A DNA stretch of 64,000 nucleotides from Noviherbaspirillum malthae. GTDB taxonomy: Bacteria > Pseudomonadota > Gammaproteobacteria > Burkholderiales > Burkholderiaceae_D. Below, piece after piece: positions 29,699 through 40,959 of the stretch. Location: positions 124,001 through 188,000 of the forward strand of contig NZ_JACYXF010000005.1 in assembly GCF_015352985.1 (NCBI RefSeq), read 5' to 3'. The notes beneath the pieces are model-generated. The model ran no database searches. It had not been told where the DNA came from and was given only the letters and a program-made list of their open reading frames with translations. Within the stretch, counting starts at the first letter, position 1; every line of letters starts with the position of its first letter. The position numbers and the translations under genes are program-made.

Positions 29699-30082
29699 AT
29701 GGCCGATCTCGATGCAATCCGCACGATGCTCATCCGCTTCCGCGATGAGCGCAACTGGAAACAGTTTCACAACCTGAAGAACCTGATCATCTCGCTCAAC
29801 CTTGAAGCGGCGGAACTGCTCGAGCTGACCCAATGGAAGTCCGACGAGGAATTGCTGCGGCTGTCGGCATCGGACGAGACGTTTCGCGAACAGCTGGCCG
29901 ACGAGTGCGCGGATGTCCTGCTTTATCTGCTGCTGGTGGCGGGAGAAGGCGGCATCGATCTGCTGAAGGCGGCGGAGAACAAGCTGCGGAAGAATGCGGA
30001 GAAGTACCCGGTCGAAGAATCGTATGGATCGGCGGCGAAATACACCGAGCTCAAGCAGCGCAGCCGCGCGGATAAAAGCTGA
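29699..30082 (+). CDS. MazG-like nucleotide pyrophosphohydrolase
   Basis: The start MADLDAIRTMLIRF is preferred because GGAGCACGAC precedes the ATG at 29699, whereas the ATG at 29687 has no ribosome site. The 127-residue all-helical protein shows the MazG/RS21-C6 metal signature: NLIISLNLEAAELLELTQW (ExxE) and ADECADVLLYLLLVA (ExxD). Family members hydrolyse non-canonical or excess (d)NTPs to the monophosphate and PPi. It is a stand-alone gene. Confidence 0.9.
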   Translation: MADLDAIRTMLIRFRDERNWKQFHNLKNLIISLNLEAAELLELTQWKSDEELLRLSASDETFREQLADECADVLLYLLLVAGEGGIDLLKAAENKLRKNAEKYPVEESYGSAAKYTELKQRSRADKS

Positions 30083-30313
30083 TTGCGCACGCATGCGGCC
30101 CGACCGCGGGCTGATCGAACCGCACTCATCTTCACCGATTCCGGCGCGGTGCGCAAGCCGCAAATGCTGCATTCATGTCAATGTGGCATTGGAGGAACAG
30201 CACTTTTAACGGAAATCAAACGCCGGCGCAGATCGTCGGAGACGCCTCGAATACTCGATTACTCTCATCGAACCCCACACGGGGTTTCTTCACAATTCGC
30301 TTCGAGGTGTTAC

Positions 30314-31123
30314 ATGAAATCAGGGATTCAAGGCGTTATCGGTGCATGCATCTGCGTTCTGCTGGCTGGCTGCGGAGGCAGCGAGCCCACCACGTCATCA
30401 GGTTCTTCCGCGAGCCTGCCATCCACCGTTGCAGTGAGCGGCAATGCATCGACAGCGCAGCAGCCATCGGCGCAAAGCCATGCGGCCCCCGCAGCATTCG
30501 CTGCCATGCTGCTTGACGCGCCGGCCGACGGCAGCGCACCCAAGGGCACCGTCCGTCTGCAGGTCCGCGGCAGCGGACTGGAAAACGTCGAGCTTCTCCC
30601 CACCGGCAGCTACACACCCAAGCTGGGCACATTCACCATCTCCGCGGACAAGACGCTGGCATGGCTGGACTTCGATACGACCTCGCTGCCGAACGGCGTG
30701 CTGCTCGCCCGCATCGTGGCATTCAGCGCACCTGCCGGCCAGGGCGGCATGGCGGTTGAAGTCATGCCGACGCGCCGCTGGGAACTGTTCAATGATCCGC
30801 AGCCCACCCTGAAGGGCCCGATCCCCGCAGCGTCCTACATGCCGCAAGTCTTCCTGACCCTCGGCGACCTGCCCTATGTGGATCCGCAGCCCCTGCGCGA
30901 CATGATGGCCCTCGGCGACGGCGCCTATCAGCAGATGTTGACCAGCAACGGCGCGCAAGTGCGGCAGACGCTGCGCACCTACATTCCCGCACACGTTGTC
31001 CTGATGCCGACGCCGCGAGGATTCATCGGTCCATGGGACTCATGCCTGCAGTCGCTGGGCGCCCCCGCCTGCCGCCTCGCAATGAGCTCGATGATTTCGA
31101 TCATGGACAACAAGCCGCATTGA
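30314..31123 (+). CDS. Lipoprotein of unknown function
   Basis: The ATG at 30314 follows GAGGTGTTAC. The 269-residue product begins MKSGIQGVIGACICVLLAGC, a lipoprotein signal with lipobox LAGC, then a Gly/Ser/Ala/Gln-rich linker of about 40 residues. The mature part has an Ig-like beta character: LDAPADGSAPKGTVRLQVRG, VELLPTGSYTPKLGTFTISA and PNGVLLARIVAFSAPAG resemble the Big/fibronectin-like strands seen in secreted Burkholderiales lipoproteins. The C-terminus has two cysteines (DSCLQSLGAPACRL) that may form a disulfide. I do not recognise the family. Confidence 0.75.
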   Translation: MKSGIQGVIGACICVLLAGCGGSEPTTSSGSSASLPSTVAVSGNASTAQQPSAQSHAAPAAFAAMLLDAPADGSAPKGTVRLQVRGSGLENVELLPTGSYTPKLGTFTISADKTLAWLDFDTTSLPNGVLLARIVAFSAPAGQGGMAVEVMPTRRWELFNDPQPTLKGPIPAASYMPQVFLTLGDLPYVDPQPLRDMMALGDGAYQQMLTSNGAQVRQTLRTYIPAHVVLMPTPRGFIGPWDSCLQSLGAPACRLAMSSMISIMDNKPH

Positions 31124-31268
31124 ACACATTGGGCAGTTCTTACTTTTCCGTTCATGGAGTCGCCGCCAGGCTCCGATCCAGCAAGAAGACCCGGGCCGCG
31201 TCCGCAGCGCGGCTCGGGTGTGGCAGAACAAACTTCGGAGGAATCCGGACGAACGCGGGCATGGGATT

Positions 31269-31274
31269 TATAAT
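31269..31274 (+). promoter_or_regulatory. Perfect -10 box upstream of the ABC binding-protein gene
   Basis: TATAAT at 31269-31274 lies 28 bases before the ATG of the binding-protein gene. No good -35 is visible in the GC-rich sequence before it, so an activator or an extended -10 may be needed. Confidence 0.4.
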
Positions 31275-31301
31275 TTCCACTTTCTCAGCAAAGGAAAGTC
31301 C

Positions 31302-32477
31302 ATGCCCTCTCCCCTGCGCCGCCTGTCCGCCCTCTTCGCCCCCTTGTCATTAAGCCTTGCGATGGCGGCAGCGCCGTCCTTTGCACAGATCAAGATCGGC
31401 GTCACCATCTCTTCCACCGGCCCCGCGGCCGCGATCGGCATTCCGACCAAGAATGCCATGCTGCTCTGGCCCAAGGAAATCGCCGGCCAGAAGGCCGAGT
31501 ACATCATCCTTGACGATGCTTCCGACGTCACCAGCGCCACGCGCAACATGCGCCGCCTGACCGCCGAAGAGAAAGTGGATGCGGTCGTGGGCCCGGTCAC
31601 CACGCCGAACGCGCTGGCGATGCTGGATATCGCGGCCGAAACGGAAACCCCGATGATCGCGCTGGCGGCGTCGGCTGCCATCGTCGAGCCGATGGACGCC
31701 AAGCGCGCATGGGCATTCAAGATTCCGCAGAACGACTCGCACATGGCGACCATCATCACCCAGCACATGTCCGACAACGGCGTAAAGACCGTCGGCTTCA
31801 TCGGTTTCGCCGATGCCTACGGCGAAGGCTGGTGGCGCGAGTTTTCCAAAGTGGCTGAGATCCGCAAGCTCAAGATCGTGGGCAGCGAGCGCTATGCGCG
31901 CACCGATACCAGCGTCACCGGCCAGATTCTCAAGCTGATGTCCGCCCAGCCCGACGCCATCCTGGTGGCAGGCTCGGCAACGCCGGCTGTGCTGCCGCAG
32001 AAAACGCTGGTCGAGCGCGGCTACAAGGGACGCATCTACCAGACTCACGGCATCGGCACGCTCGACTTCCTGCGGGTCGGCGGCAAGGATGTGGAAGGTA
32101 CCTTCTTCCCGTCCGGCCCCGGCGTCGTGGCGAAAACCTTGCCCAACTCCAACCCGATCAAGAAGACCGGCATGGAGTTCCTGCGCCGCTACGAAGCCGC
32201 GTATGGCCCTGACACGATGACGCAATTCTCGGCCGATGCCTGGGGCGCTTACCTGCTGCTGGAAAATGCGATGCCGCAGGCGCTCAAGGCGGGCAAGCCC
32301 GGCACCAGGGAATTCCGCGCCGCGCTGCGCACTGCGATCGAAAACACGAAGAACCTGATGGTGCCGCAGGGCGTGATCAACATGAACCCGAAGGATCATG
32401 TCGGCCTGGACCAGCGTTCGCGTGTGATGGGCAGGATCGTCAACAATAAATTCACCTACGCCTACGGCGGCGAATAA
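31302..32477 (+). CDS. ABC transporter substrate-binding protein, branched-chain amino acid type
   Basis: The ATG at 31302 follows AAAGGAAAGTCC. The 391-residue product has a Sec signal (LRRLSALFAPLSLSLAMAAA then SFA) and a Peripla_BP_6 fold: IKIGVTISSTGPAAAIGIPT, VDAVVGPVTTPNALAMLDIA, ETPMIALAASAAIVEPMD, the FIGFADAYGEGWWREF segment and YAYGGE at the end. The family feeds LivHMGF-type importers for branched-chain amino acids, amides or aromatic acids. No permease or ATPase genes are adjacent, so this is an orphan binding protein, common in this order. A strong terminator follows. Confidence 0.93.
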   Translation: MPSPLRRLSALFAPLSLSLAMAAAPSFAQIKIGVTISSTGPAAAIGIPTKNAMLLWPKEIAGQKAEYIILDDASDVTSATRNMRRLTAEEKVDAVVGPVTTPNALAMLDIAAETETPMIALAASAAIVEPMDAKRAWAFKIPQNDSHMATIITQHMSDNGVKTVGFIGFADAYGEGWWREFSKVAEIRKLKIVGSERYARTDTSVTGQILKLMSAQPDAILVAGSATPAVLPQKTLVERGYKGRIYQTHGIGTLDFLRVGGKDVEGTFFPSGPGVVAKTLPNSNPIKKTGMEFLRRYEAAYGPDTMTQFSADAWGAYLLLENAMPQALKAGKPGTREFRAALRTAIENTKNLMVPQGVINMNPKDHVGLDQRSRVMGRIVNNKFTYAYGGE

Positions 32478-32510
32478 AGCCAACGAAGTCGACTAAACTC
32501 GGCACAGACG

Positions 32511-32548
32511 AAGCCCGGTGGACGGAAGTCCGCCGGGCTTTATTTTTT
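32511..32548 (+). terminator. Rho-independent terminator
   Basis: AAGCCCGG (32511-32518) pairs with CCGGGCTT (32533-32540), extended by GGAC/GTCC inside the loop. A TTTATTTTTT tract follows. It ends the binding-protein transcript and overlaps the last codon of the leftward small membrane gene. Confidence 0.85.
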
Positions 32549-32959
32549 GCACATCTTGTTTCCTATCTGCGGCAACAGCCATACCGCCAGCAACAGCAGG
32601 CTGTTGATCAGGAGCAGCCAGTAAAGCTCTGTCTGTGTATGTGACAGCACAGGCGCTGCATGCGCATCGTCATGATTGGCCGGATAGCCTGCCAGGGAAT
32701 ACAGCGTGAATGTAATGCACGCCGCAAGCGTGGCGCCCAGCAGGAGACGCGCCGCGAACACGCGCAACAGATGGCAGACAAACAGCAGAGCAAGGCCGCC
32801 ATAGGCGATCCAGAACAGCAGCCGGTCAAATGCGCCGGCGGACCAATGGAAGCTGATCGTATCCTTGACCTCGACATATCCGCCGAATGCGATGGCACTG
32901 ACCAATGAGACAAGCAGCAAGCAGGAAGTCGTCAACACGCGGGAAATCATGGCGCTCAT
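32540..32959 (-). CDS. Small four-helix membrane protein of unknown function
   Basis: The 139-residue protein starts MSAMISRVLTTSCLLLVSLV, with its ATG overlapping the stop of the upstream gene (ATGA). Four hydrophobic segments are visible: LLLVSLVSAIAFGGYV, LLFWIAYGGLALLFVCHLL, LLLGATLAACITFTLYSLAG and LYWLLLINSLLLLAVWLL. A His/Asp-rich loop (ANHDDAHAAPVLSHTQ) lies between the third and fourth. I do not recognise the family. The translational coupling suggests it works with the DUF6402-like gene upstream, for example as a membrane partner or immunity-like protein; that is a guess. Confidence 0.7.
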   Translation of the reverse strand: MSAMISRVLTTSCLLLVSLVSAIAFGGYVEVKDTISFHWSAGAFDRLLFWIAYGGLALLFVCHLLRVFAARLLLGATLAACITFTLYSLAGYPANHDDAHAAPVLSHTQTELYWLLLINSLLLLAVWLLPQIGNKMCKK

Positions 32960-33795
32960 ATCCTGATGATCAAAGGTTTCGTCAGCGGCCTGGTCATGAT
33001 GTCGGAAAAGACGACGAAGTCGCCACCCCGCGCGTGTCGTTTGCGCCATTCCCGGAAGCTGTGGTTTTCGACGAACACCTTTCCGGGACTGTACAGGGTC
33101 GATGCACCGTCACGCCCCCAATGCCCGAGCGGCTCGTCATCCGCCGTGAAGTCGTAGTTGTCGCGGACATAGAAATGCAGCGCATGGATGTCGACCTGAT
33201 GCGAACAGCCGTCGACCCGTTTGGATAAAGGTTGCACAAAGCCGCTTACTGCCATATGCAGGGTGAAACTGCCAAGTGCGCAGTCGAGCGGATCGGTGCT
33301 GCTTCCGAATCCGACTCTGATCATGTTCAGGTGCGCGGTCTCGTGAAGGATAACGGCATCGGTCGCGCCGCCGATCGCGCAACGTGTGCCTGACAGCAGT
33401 GCCGAGCGCATGAGCACTCTTTTCAGCTCCCTTGCCGCAGCCGGCGTCTGCGTGCGCTGGATTTCGAGCATCGATATGGCCTTCCTTGCTCTGGCAAAGC
33501 CGGCAAGCCATGACATCTTCAGAACGGCAGTATCAATGTTCTTCCGTGAGACTGCACGGAAGTCGACCGCACCTGATTTCCATGACGGCGGGAGAATGAA
33601 AGAAGGGCTATTGAACCAGCGCTTCATCAATGCAGCGCCGACGCCTGCATGCATACGCGCCATGACCTCCGGGATCTCGATCAGCTGGAAGTCCCTGAAG
33701 CAGGCTTCGTTGGATTGCGCCATGGTTGCGGCTTCAGTAGAGACGGTACGCATGACGCTTGCATAGGTTTCCCGCAGAGCTTGGCTGATCGACAT
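32956..33795 (-). CDS. DUF6402-like protein with an HExxH segment
   Basis: The start MSISQALRETYASVMRTV at 33795 has GAAAGG six bases upstream; a Met two codons earlier lacks spacing. The 279-residue protein shows the C-terminal pattern I associate with DUF6402: FGSSTDPLDCALGSFTLHMA, the DIHALHFYVRDNYDFTAD strand, then VENHSFREWRKRHARGGDFV and VFSDI. That family is often found in secretion- or toxin-linked settings, but nothing of that kind is in this window. The segment VILHETAHLNMI contains HETAH, which matches HExxH of zinc proteases; I cannot tell whether it is a true metal site. Family assignment is from memory and moderate. Confidence 0.6.
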   Translation of the reverse strand: MSISQALRETYASVMRTVSTEAATMAQSNEACFRDFQLIEIPEVMARMHAGVGAALMKRWFNSPSFILPPSWKSGAVDFRAVSRKNIDTAVLKMSWLAGFARARKAISMLEIQRTQTPAAARELKRVLMRSALLSGTRCAIGGATDAVILHETAHLNMIRVGFGSSTDPLDCALGSFTLHMAVSGFVQPLSKRVDGCSHQVDIHALHFYVRDNYDFTADDEPLGHWGRDGASTLYSPGKVFVENHSFREWRKRHARGGDFVVFSDIMTRPLTKPLIIRI

Positions 33796-33977
33796 TGCCA
33801 TCCTTTCAACAAGACAAGGCCGAAGGATAGCAATACAGTTAACAATCAGGCAATGCAACAGCCCTGCGTCTTCTTGCGCATTTTTCGATGTGTGCGGTAT
33901 CGAGTACAGATGCCGACGCCGCGACTCGTCGCATCAGAGCACTTTGCGGGCACCCGCAACCAACGAACCGGCAACAG

Positions 33978-34018
33978 CAAAAAGGGCCAATCGACTGGCG
34001 ACTGGCCCTTTTATTTTT
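33978..34018 (-). terminator. Terminator of gyrB
   Basis: AAAAGGGCCA (33980-33989) and TGGCCCTTTT (34003-34012) form a stem with T-rich sequence on both sides. It lies about 60 bases after the gyrB stop on the leftward strand and could work in both directions. Confidence 0.75.
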
Positions 34019-34075
34019 GCGGTCATCATGAAACCAATGCGCTGGCCCGCCGACCAGGCAGGCTGCAGCCTCATG

Positions 34076-36673
<2,598 letters not shown>

Positions 36674-36741
36674 TCATAAATGCGGCAAAGGGGCTCGCTC
36701 GACTGCAGCGGCCCCCTTTGCTTGCTTCCCTGTGCAAGGCA

Positions 36742-37848
36742 TCAAATACGCATCGGCATCACGACATACTTGAAGTCGCCGTTTTCCGGCACGGTGATCA
36801 ATGCCGACGAATTGGCGTCTCCGAGCGCGATGTTGACGTTGTCGCTCTTGAGGTTGTTCAGGACGTCGAGCAGGTAGGTCACGTTGAAGCCGATATCGAT
36901 GGCGTCGCCGCCATAATCGATCTCGAGTTCTTCCACCGCTTCTTCCTGGTCGGCGTTGGTCGAGCTGATCTTCAGGCTGCCCGGGCTGATGATGCAGCGC
37001 ACGCCCTTGAACTTGTCGCTGGTCATGATGGCCGCGCGCTGCAGCGAATGCAGCAATGTCTGGCGGTCGATCGTGAAGTTGTTCTTGTAACCCTTGGGGA
37101 TGACGCGGGTGTAATCGGGGAACTTGCCTTCGACGAGCTTGGAAATCAGCTCGATGTCGGCGAAGCTCAGCTTGACCTGGTTGTTGGCGATCTCGAGGTC
37201 AACCGGCTGGTCGCTGTCCTCGAGCAGGCGCTGCAGTTCCAGGATGGTCTTGCGCGGAATGATGACTTCCTGGCGCTCGAAGTCCTGGTCGGTCTCGACC
37301 TGGCAGAAGGCGAGGCGGTGGCCGTCGGTGGCAACGGCGATCACGTTCTTGCCGTCGACCACCAGGAGCAGGCCGTTCAGGTAATAGCGGATGTCCTGCT
37401 GGGCCATCGAGAAATGGACCATGTTGAACAGATGCTTGAGCGTCTTCTGCGGCAGGCTGACCTTGGCATTGAAGTGCTCCGCCTGGGCGACCGTCGGAAA
37501 CTCTTCCGCGGCCAGCGTCTGCAGCGCGAAGCGCGACTTGCCGGACTGGACCGTCATGCGCTTGTTGGCCAGGGACAGCGTCACGTCGCCGGAATCGGGC
37601 AGCGCGCGCAGGATATCGAGCAGCTTGCGCGCGGCCACCGTGGTGGCCGCCACTTCGCCGCCGGCACCGACGTCGGCATGCGTGGTGATCTGCACTTCGA
37701 TGTCGGTCGACAGGAAAGACACCTTTTCGCCTTCCTTGCGAATGAGGATATTGGCCAGAATCGGCAGCGTGTGCCGACGCTCGACAATACCACTCACGAT
37801 CTGCAGCGGCCGGAGAAGCGTGTCGCGTTGGGTTTTCACCAATTGCAT
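36742..37848 (-). CDS. dnaN: DNA polymerase III sliding clamp (beta subunit)
   Basis: The beta clamp encircles DNA and tethers the replicative polymerase. The start MQLVKTQRDTLLRPLQIVSG at 37848 follows AAGGATAAAAAGC; the frame is open further upstream but has no ribosome site there. The 368 residues form the three-fold repeat. Conserved segments include RHTLPILANILI, FALQTLAAEEFPTV, the RYYLNGLLLVVDGKNVIAVA strand and the C-terminal YVVMPMRI. It lies between dnaA and gyrB on the same strand, with a 408-base gap to dnaA. Confidence 0.98.
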   Translation of the reverse strand: MQLVKTQRDTLLRPLQIVSGIVERRHTLPILANILIRKEGEKVSFLSTDIEVQITTHADVGAGGEVAATTVAARKLLDILRALPDSGDVTLSLANKRMTVQSGKSRFALQTLAAEEFPTVAQAEHFNAKVSLPQKTLKHLFNMVHFSMAQQDIRYYLNGLLLVVDGKNVIAVATDGHRLAFCQVETDQDFERQEVIIPRKTILELQRLLEDSDQPVDLEIANNQVKLSFADIELISKLVEGKFPDYTRVIPKGYKNNFTIDRQTLLHSLQRAAIMTSDKFKGVRCIISPGSLKISSTNADQEEAVEELEIDYGGDAIDIGFNVTYLLDVLNNLKSDNVNIALGDANSSALITVPENGDFKYVVMPMRI

Positions 37849-38256
37849 GCTTTTTATCCTTGTGTGAGTTGAGACGATGCTGTGAATCGGAGCAAAGGCC
37901 GGCCGCTTCCTGGCTTCTGGCTGGGGCGGTGCGGACCGGATTACATTAGAGCACTTTCGGCTTGACTGTACTGCCGATCCCGGTTGATTTGTCTGCAGCA
38001 CTGCGTTGTGTGGGGACGCCGAGTCCTCCTTGCCATGGCCCCGCCATGTCGCGTCACCACGCCTTGTTCCGCAGGCAAATCACCTCGGCCTCGCCTAGTC
38101 CAGCCAAGCCGAAAGCGCTCTAGCGCTGAATACCCTCTATTTTGACAGAAAAAGGTTCCCTCCAATGAATTTGAAGGGCCGTTTGTTCGCCCAAAGGCAG
38201 GGGAATCCGGCGTCCGCGGCAGGGGACTTATCCACAAGCTTCCGGGCAGCGGAAAA
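37849..38256. other. dnaA-dnaN intergenic region with one DnaA box
   Basis: This 408-base gap separates dnaA from dnaN. It holds one perfect DnaA box, TTATCCACA, at 38228-38236, just 30 bases after the dnaA stop. An AGCGCTCTAGCGCT element of two self-complementary hexamers lies near 38115. No conserved reading frame is present. The dnaN promoter should lie here on the leftward strand, but I cannot single it out. One box alone does not make an origin. Confidence 0.6.
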
Positions 38257-39681
38257 TCAACCCTTGAGCGTCTGTTCGAGCACGTGCAGCTCGTGATTGA
38301 CTTCCGGGTTCTTGCTGCGGTCGGCGGCGATCTTGCGTACCGCATGCAGCACCGTCGTATGGTCGCGGCCGCCGAACAGCTCGCCGATCTCGGGCAGGCT
38401 CTTCTGCGTCAGCTCCTTTGCCAGGTACATCGCAATCTGGCGCGGACGGGCGATATTGGCCGGGCGCTTCTTGGAGTACATGTCGGCGACCTTGATGTTG
38501 AAAAAGTCGGCGACGGTCTTCTGGATGTTCTCGACCGATATCTGCCTATTTTGGACCGAAAGCAGATCTTTCAATGCCTCCTTGACAACATCGATCGTAA
38601 TATCCTTGCCGTGGAAGCGCGAGTAGGCGAGGATTTTCCTCAACGCGCCTTCAAGCTCGCGCACGTTCGAGCGCAGGTGCTTGGCGACGAAGAAGGCGAC
38701 GTCGTCCGACAGCACCGCGCCTTCCTGGGCGGCTTTCTTGAGCAGAATGGCAACCCGCATTTCCAGCTCCGGCGGCTCCACCGCGACGGTCAGGCCGGAA
38801 TCGAAGCGGGAAATCAGCCGGTCATCCATGCCGCTGATTTCCTTGGGATAGGTATCGCTGGTGATGATGATCTGCTTCTTGGCGGCAATCAGCGCTTCGA
38901 AGGCATAAAAGAATTCTTCCTGGGTGCGGCTCTTTCCGGCAAAGAACTGGATATCGTCGATCAGCAGCATGTCCAGCGAATGGTAGTAACGCTTGAAATC
39001 GTCGAAGCCCTTGCGCTGGTAAGCAGTCACTACGTCGCGAACGTACTGCTCGGCGTGGATGTAGCGGATGCGGACGTTCGGATTCTCGCCGAGAAGCTGG
39101 TTGCCGATGGCGTGGATCAGGTGGGTTTTGCCGAGGCCGACGCCGCCATAGAGGAACAGCGGGTTGTAGGAAACCCCGGGATTGTTGGCCACCTGGATGG
39201 CTGCGGCGCGCGCCAGCTGGTTGGCCTTGCCGGTGACGAAACTCTCGAAGGTCAGCGCGGCGTTGATCTTGCTCTGGTCGCGCTTCTTTGTATCTTCGAT
39301 AACAATGTCGGCGCGCTCGATCGGATCGGGAATGTCGTCAAGCGGGTTGGCGCTGCCTTGGGCAGCCTGGCCATGCTGGCTGGAGGAAGACTGGCCGGCG
39401 GCAGGAGAGGGTGCCGACGAAGGCTTGCGCACGCCGTTTCCCCGCGGGTCGAGCACGAACTGCACATCGATGGGCGCTTCCCAATATTCGTGCGCGAGGG
39501 TGGTGATGCGGCCGGCGAACTGGGTCTTCACCCAGTCGAGCTTGAATCGGTTCGGCGCTGCGATGCGCAGGCGGCCGTCCACGAAATCGAGCGGCGCCAG
39601 CGGCTTGATCCACGCGCTGAACTGCTGCGGCGTAAGTTCCTGCTCCAGCATGGCAGAGCAAGTTTGCCAAAAATCTTCCAT
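38257..39681 (-). CDS. dnaA: Chromosomal replication initiator DnaA
   Basis: DnaA binds oriC boxes and opens the duplex. The 474-residue product starts [20 protein letters not shown], typical domain I. A Ser/Pro/Ala/Gln-rich linker (about 95-130) is followed by the AAA+ domain with Walker [17 protein letters not shown], Walker [14 protein letters not shown] and sensor segments. The C-terminal DNA-binding domain ends with the DnaA signature [15 protein letters not shown]. The family start and the coordinates agree. Upstream lies a candidate TAGAAT -10 with a DnaA box at its -35, which fits autoregulation. Confidence 0.98.
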   Translation of the reverse strand: MEDFWQTCSAMLEQELTPQQFSAWIKPLAPLDFVDGRLRIAAPNRFKLDWVKTQFAGRITTLAHEYWEAPIDVQFVLDPRGNGVRKPSSAPSPAAGQSSSSQHGQAAQGSANPLDDIPDPIERADIVIEDTKKRDQSKINAALTFESFVTGKANQLARAAAIQVANNPGVSYNPLFLYGGVGLGKTHLIHAIGNQLLGENPNVRIRYIHAEQYVRDVVTAYQRKGFDDFKRYYHSLDMLLIDDIQFFAGKSRTQEEFFYAFEALIAAKKQIIITSDTYPKEISGMDDRLISRFDSGLTVAVEPPELEMRVAILLKKAAQEGAVLSDDVAFFVAKHLRSNVRELEGALRKILAYSRFHGKDITIDVVKEALKDLLSVQNRQISVENIQKTVADFFNIKVADMYSKKRPANIARPRQIAMYLAKELTQKSLPEIGELFGGRDHTTVLHAVRKIAADRSKNPEVNHELHVLEQTLKG

Positions 39682-39793
39682 GTACTTTTCTGTTGTCTTG
39701 TTATGTGGAACGAACTTGGCCTGCGTCCGGCCAAACCCGCTTTGCCAGGAAAATAAGCCTTCCGGGGTCTGAAGCTGTCCACATGGGAGAGCT

Positions 39794-39824
39794 ATTCTAC
39801 CTTCGGGAACCTGAGTTATCCACA
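39794..39824 (-). promoter_or_regulatory. Candidate dnaA promoter overlapped by a DnaA box
   Basis: On the leftward strand TAGAAT (complement of 39794-39799) is a five-of-six -10 box. With a 17-base spacer the -35 position falls inside the perfect DnaA box at 39816-39824. DnaA protein bound there would block RNA polymerase, in line with the known autorepression of dnaA in other bacteria. The remaining 5' leader would be about 105 bases. Confidence 0.45.
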
Positions 39825-39999
39825 GGCTGCGTCATTTTTCCTACACAATAAATTGCTTGCCATCGACCGTATTTTCGGCATGCGCACGCCAATCCGCACG
39901 ATTGTGCTTATTTCATGCAAGGAAATACACAGCCGGTCCCGGCAGTGCCATCATGGCAATGCCGGCGCGGCGCTTCGCCATTCCGGCGTGCCTAAATAA

Positions 40000-40029
40000 T
40001 TGACAGGGAAACGCAAAACAGTGTCTAAT
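40000..40029 (+). promoter_or_regulatory. Sigma70 promoter of rpmH-rnpA
   Basis: TTGACA at 40000-40005 and TCTAAT at 40024-40029 are separated by 18 bases, a strong match to both consensus boxes. The start site would be about 90 bases before the rpmH ATG. High expression is expected for a ribosomal-protein gene. Confidence 0.7.
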
Positions 40030-40127
40030 TGCGGGTTCACTGCCTGTTGCGTTTTGTGTGTGTTGCGCACAAAACAAGAATGGGCCGCTGATGATTCCAC
40101 CCATTTTTGCTGAATAGCGAGACCAAC

Positions 40128-40262
40128 ATGAAACGTACTTACCAACCTTCCGTCGTCCGCCGCAAGCGCACCCATGGCTTCCGCGCACGCATGGCAACCC
40201 GCGGTGGCCGCGCTGTCCTCAACGCTCGTCGCGCCAAGGGCCGCAAGCGCCTGGCCGTCTAA
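40128..40262 (+). CDS. rpmH: 50S ribosomal protein L34
   Basis: The 44-residue protein begins [20 protein letters not shown] and ends AKGRKRLAV, the invariant L34 sequence. It is one of the smallest and most basic ribosomal proteins. AGCGAGACCAAC precedes the ATG. It leads the rnpA-yidD-yidC-mnmE group, the standard order next to dnaA. Confidence 0.98.
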   Translation: MKRTYQPSVVRRKRTHGFRARMATRGGRAVLNARRAKGRKRLAV

Positions 40263-40292
40263 GCCACATCGACCCAACCGACGCTGCCGGCC

Positions 40293-40673
40293 GTGAGTGA
40301 ACCTCGTTCACACAGCTACGCACGCGATCGGCGAATCGTTAAAACGGATGATTTTTCATCCGTTTTTCGTTTGCGGCCCGTCTATCGGACCGCGCATTTC
40401 GTCCTCTACGCGCGCAGCAACCAGTTGAGCCATGCCCGGCTCGGCATTGTCGCTGCCAAGCGCTTTGCGCCGCGCGCGGTCACTCGCAACACCATCAAGC
40501 GCGTCACGCGCGAACTGTTCCGCCAAGCCGAATTGCCGACGATCGACTGCATCGTCCGTCTTTCCAAGCCCGTCAACTCGAAGGCCGGACCGGCCACCAC
40601 GCCCGGCCTGAAAGCCCTGCTGCGCGCCGAACTGGCGCAGCTGCTGAATTCACAGACGCGGGCACGGAAATGA
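40293..40673 (+). CDS. rnpA: Ribonuclease P protein component
   Basis: RnpA helps the RNase P RNA process tRNA 5' ends. The frame begins at GTG (40293), 30 bases after rpmH, and encodes 126 residues. Diagnostic parts are the strand [40 protein letters not shown] and RVTRELFRQ, the RNR-like helix that contacts the RNA. The last 4 bases overlap the yidD start (ATGA). No strong ribosome site is seen, so expression may depend on readthrough coupling from rpmH. Confidence 0.95.
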   Translation: MSEPRSHSYARDRRIVKTDDFSSVFRLRPVYRTAHFVLYARSNQLSHARLGIVAAKRFAPRAVTRNTIKRVTRELFRQAELPTIDCIVRLSKPVNSKAGPATTPGLKALLRAELAQLLNSQTRARK

Positions 40674-40930
40674 AATCGCTTTTGCTGCTACTATTGCGCG
40701 CGTACAAGCTGGGCATCAGCCCGTTCCTCGGGCCGAAATGCCGTTTTCATCCGAGCTGTTCCGAATATGCGACCGAAGCCATTCGCGAGCATGGCGCGGC
40801 GGCGGGCAGCCTGCTGACGGCAAAGCGCTTGTGCAAATGCCATCCATGGCATCCCGGAGGATTCGACCCGGTGCCGAGAAAGAAGACGGATGCATCGAAA
40901 GACGAAGGCTGCGGCTGCCATCACCACTGA
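40670..40930 (+). CDS. yidD: Membrane protein insertion efficiency factor YidD
   Basis: The 86-residue protein begins [20 protein letters not shown] and continues [18 protein letters not shown], with [18 protein letters not shown], the conserved cysteine-containing signature of YidD. It is a peripheral inner-membrane protein with an amphipathic N-terminal helix and aids YidC-dependent insertion. It sits between rnpA (4-base overlap) and yidC (29 bases), as in most proteobacteria. The Cys/His-rich tail CGCHHH is unusual but common in this order. Confidence 0.95.
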   Translation: MKSLLLLLLRAYKLGISPFLGPKCRFHPSCSEYATEAIREHGAAAGSLLTAKRLCKCHPWHPGGFDPVPRKKTDASKDEGCGCHHH

Positions 40931-40959
40931 ATTTTCCTGACCACTGACTGACTATATTT

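Larger units (their letters stand above)
39682..40127. other. dnaA-rpmH intergenic region, candidate oriC
   Basis: This 446-base gap between the divergent dnaA and rpmH genes is the usual place for oriC in this group. It contains one perfect DnaA box (39816-39824) and weaker matches, TGTCCACAT at 39777-39785 and TGTGGAACG at 39704-39712. There is an A/T-rich run near 39832-39855 and another near 39990. I could not find a dense array of boxes. Origin function is therefore inferred from gene order rather than shown. Confidence 0.5.

Noticed and set aside
33317..33358. HETAH taken as proof of a zinc protease
   Set aside because: A single short motif without a third ligand or protease fold is weak; I list it only as a possibility.
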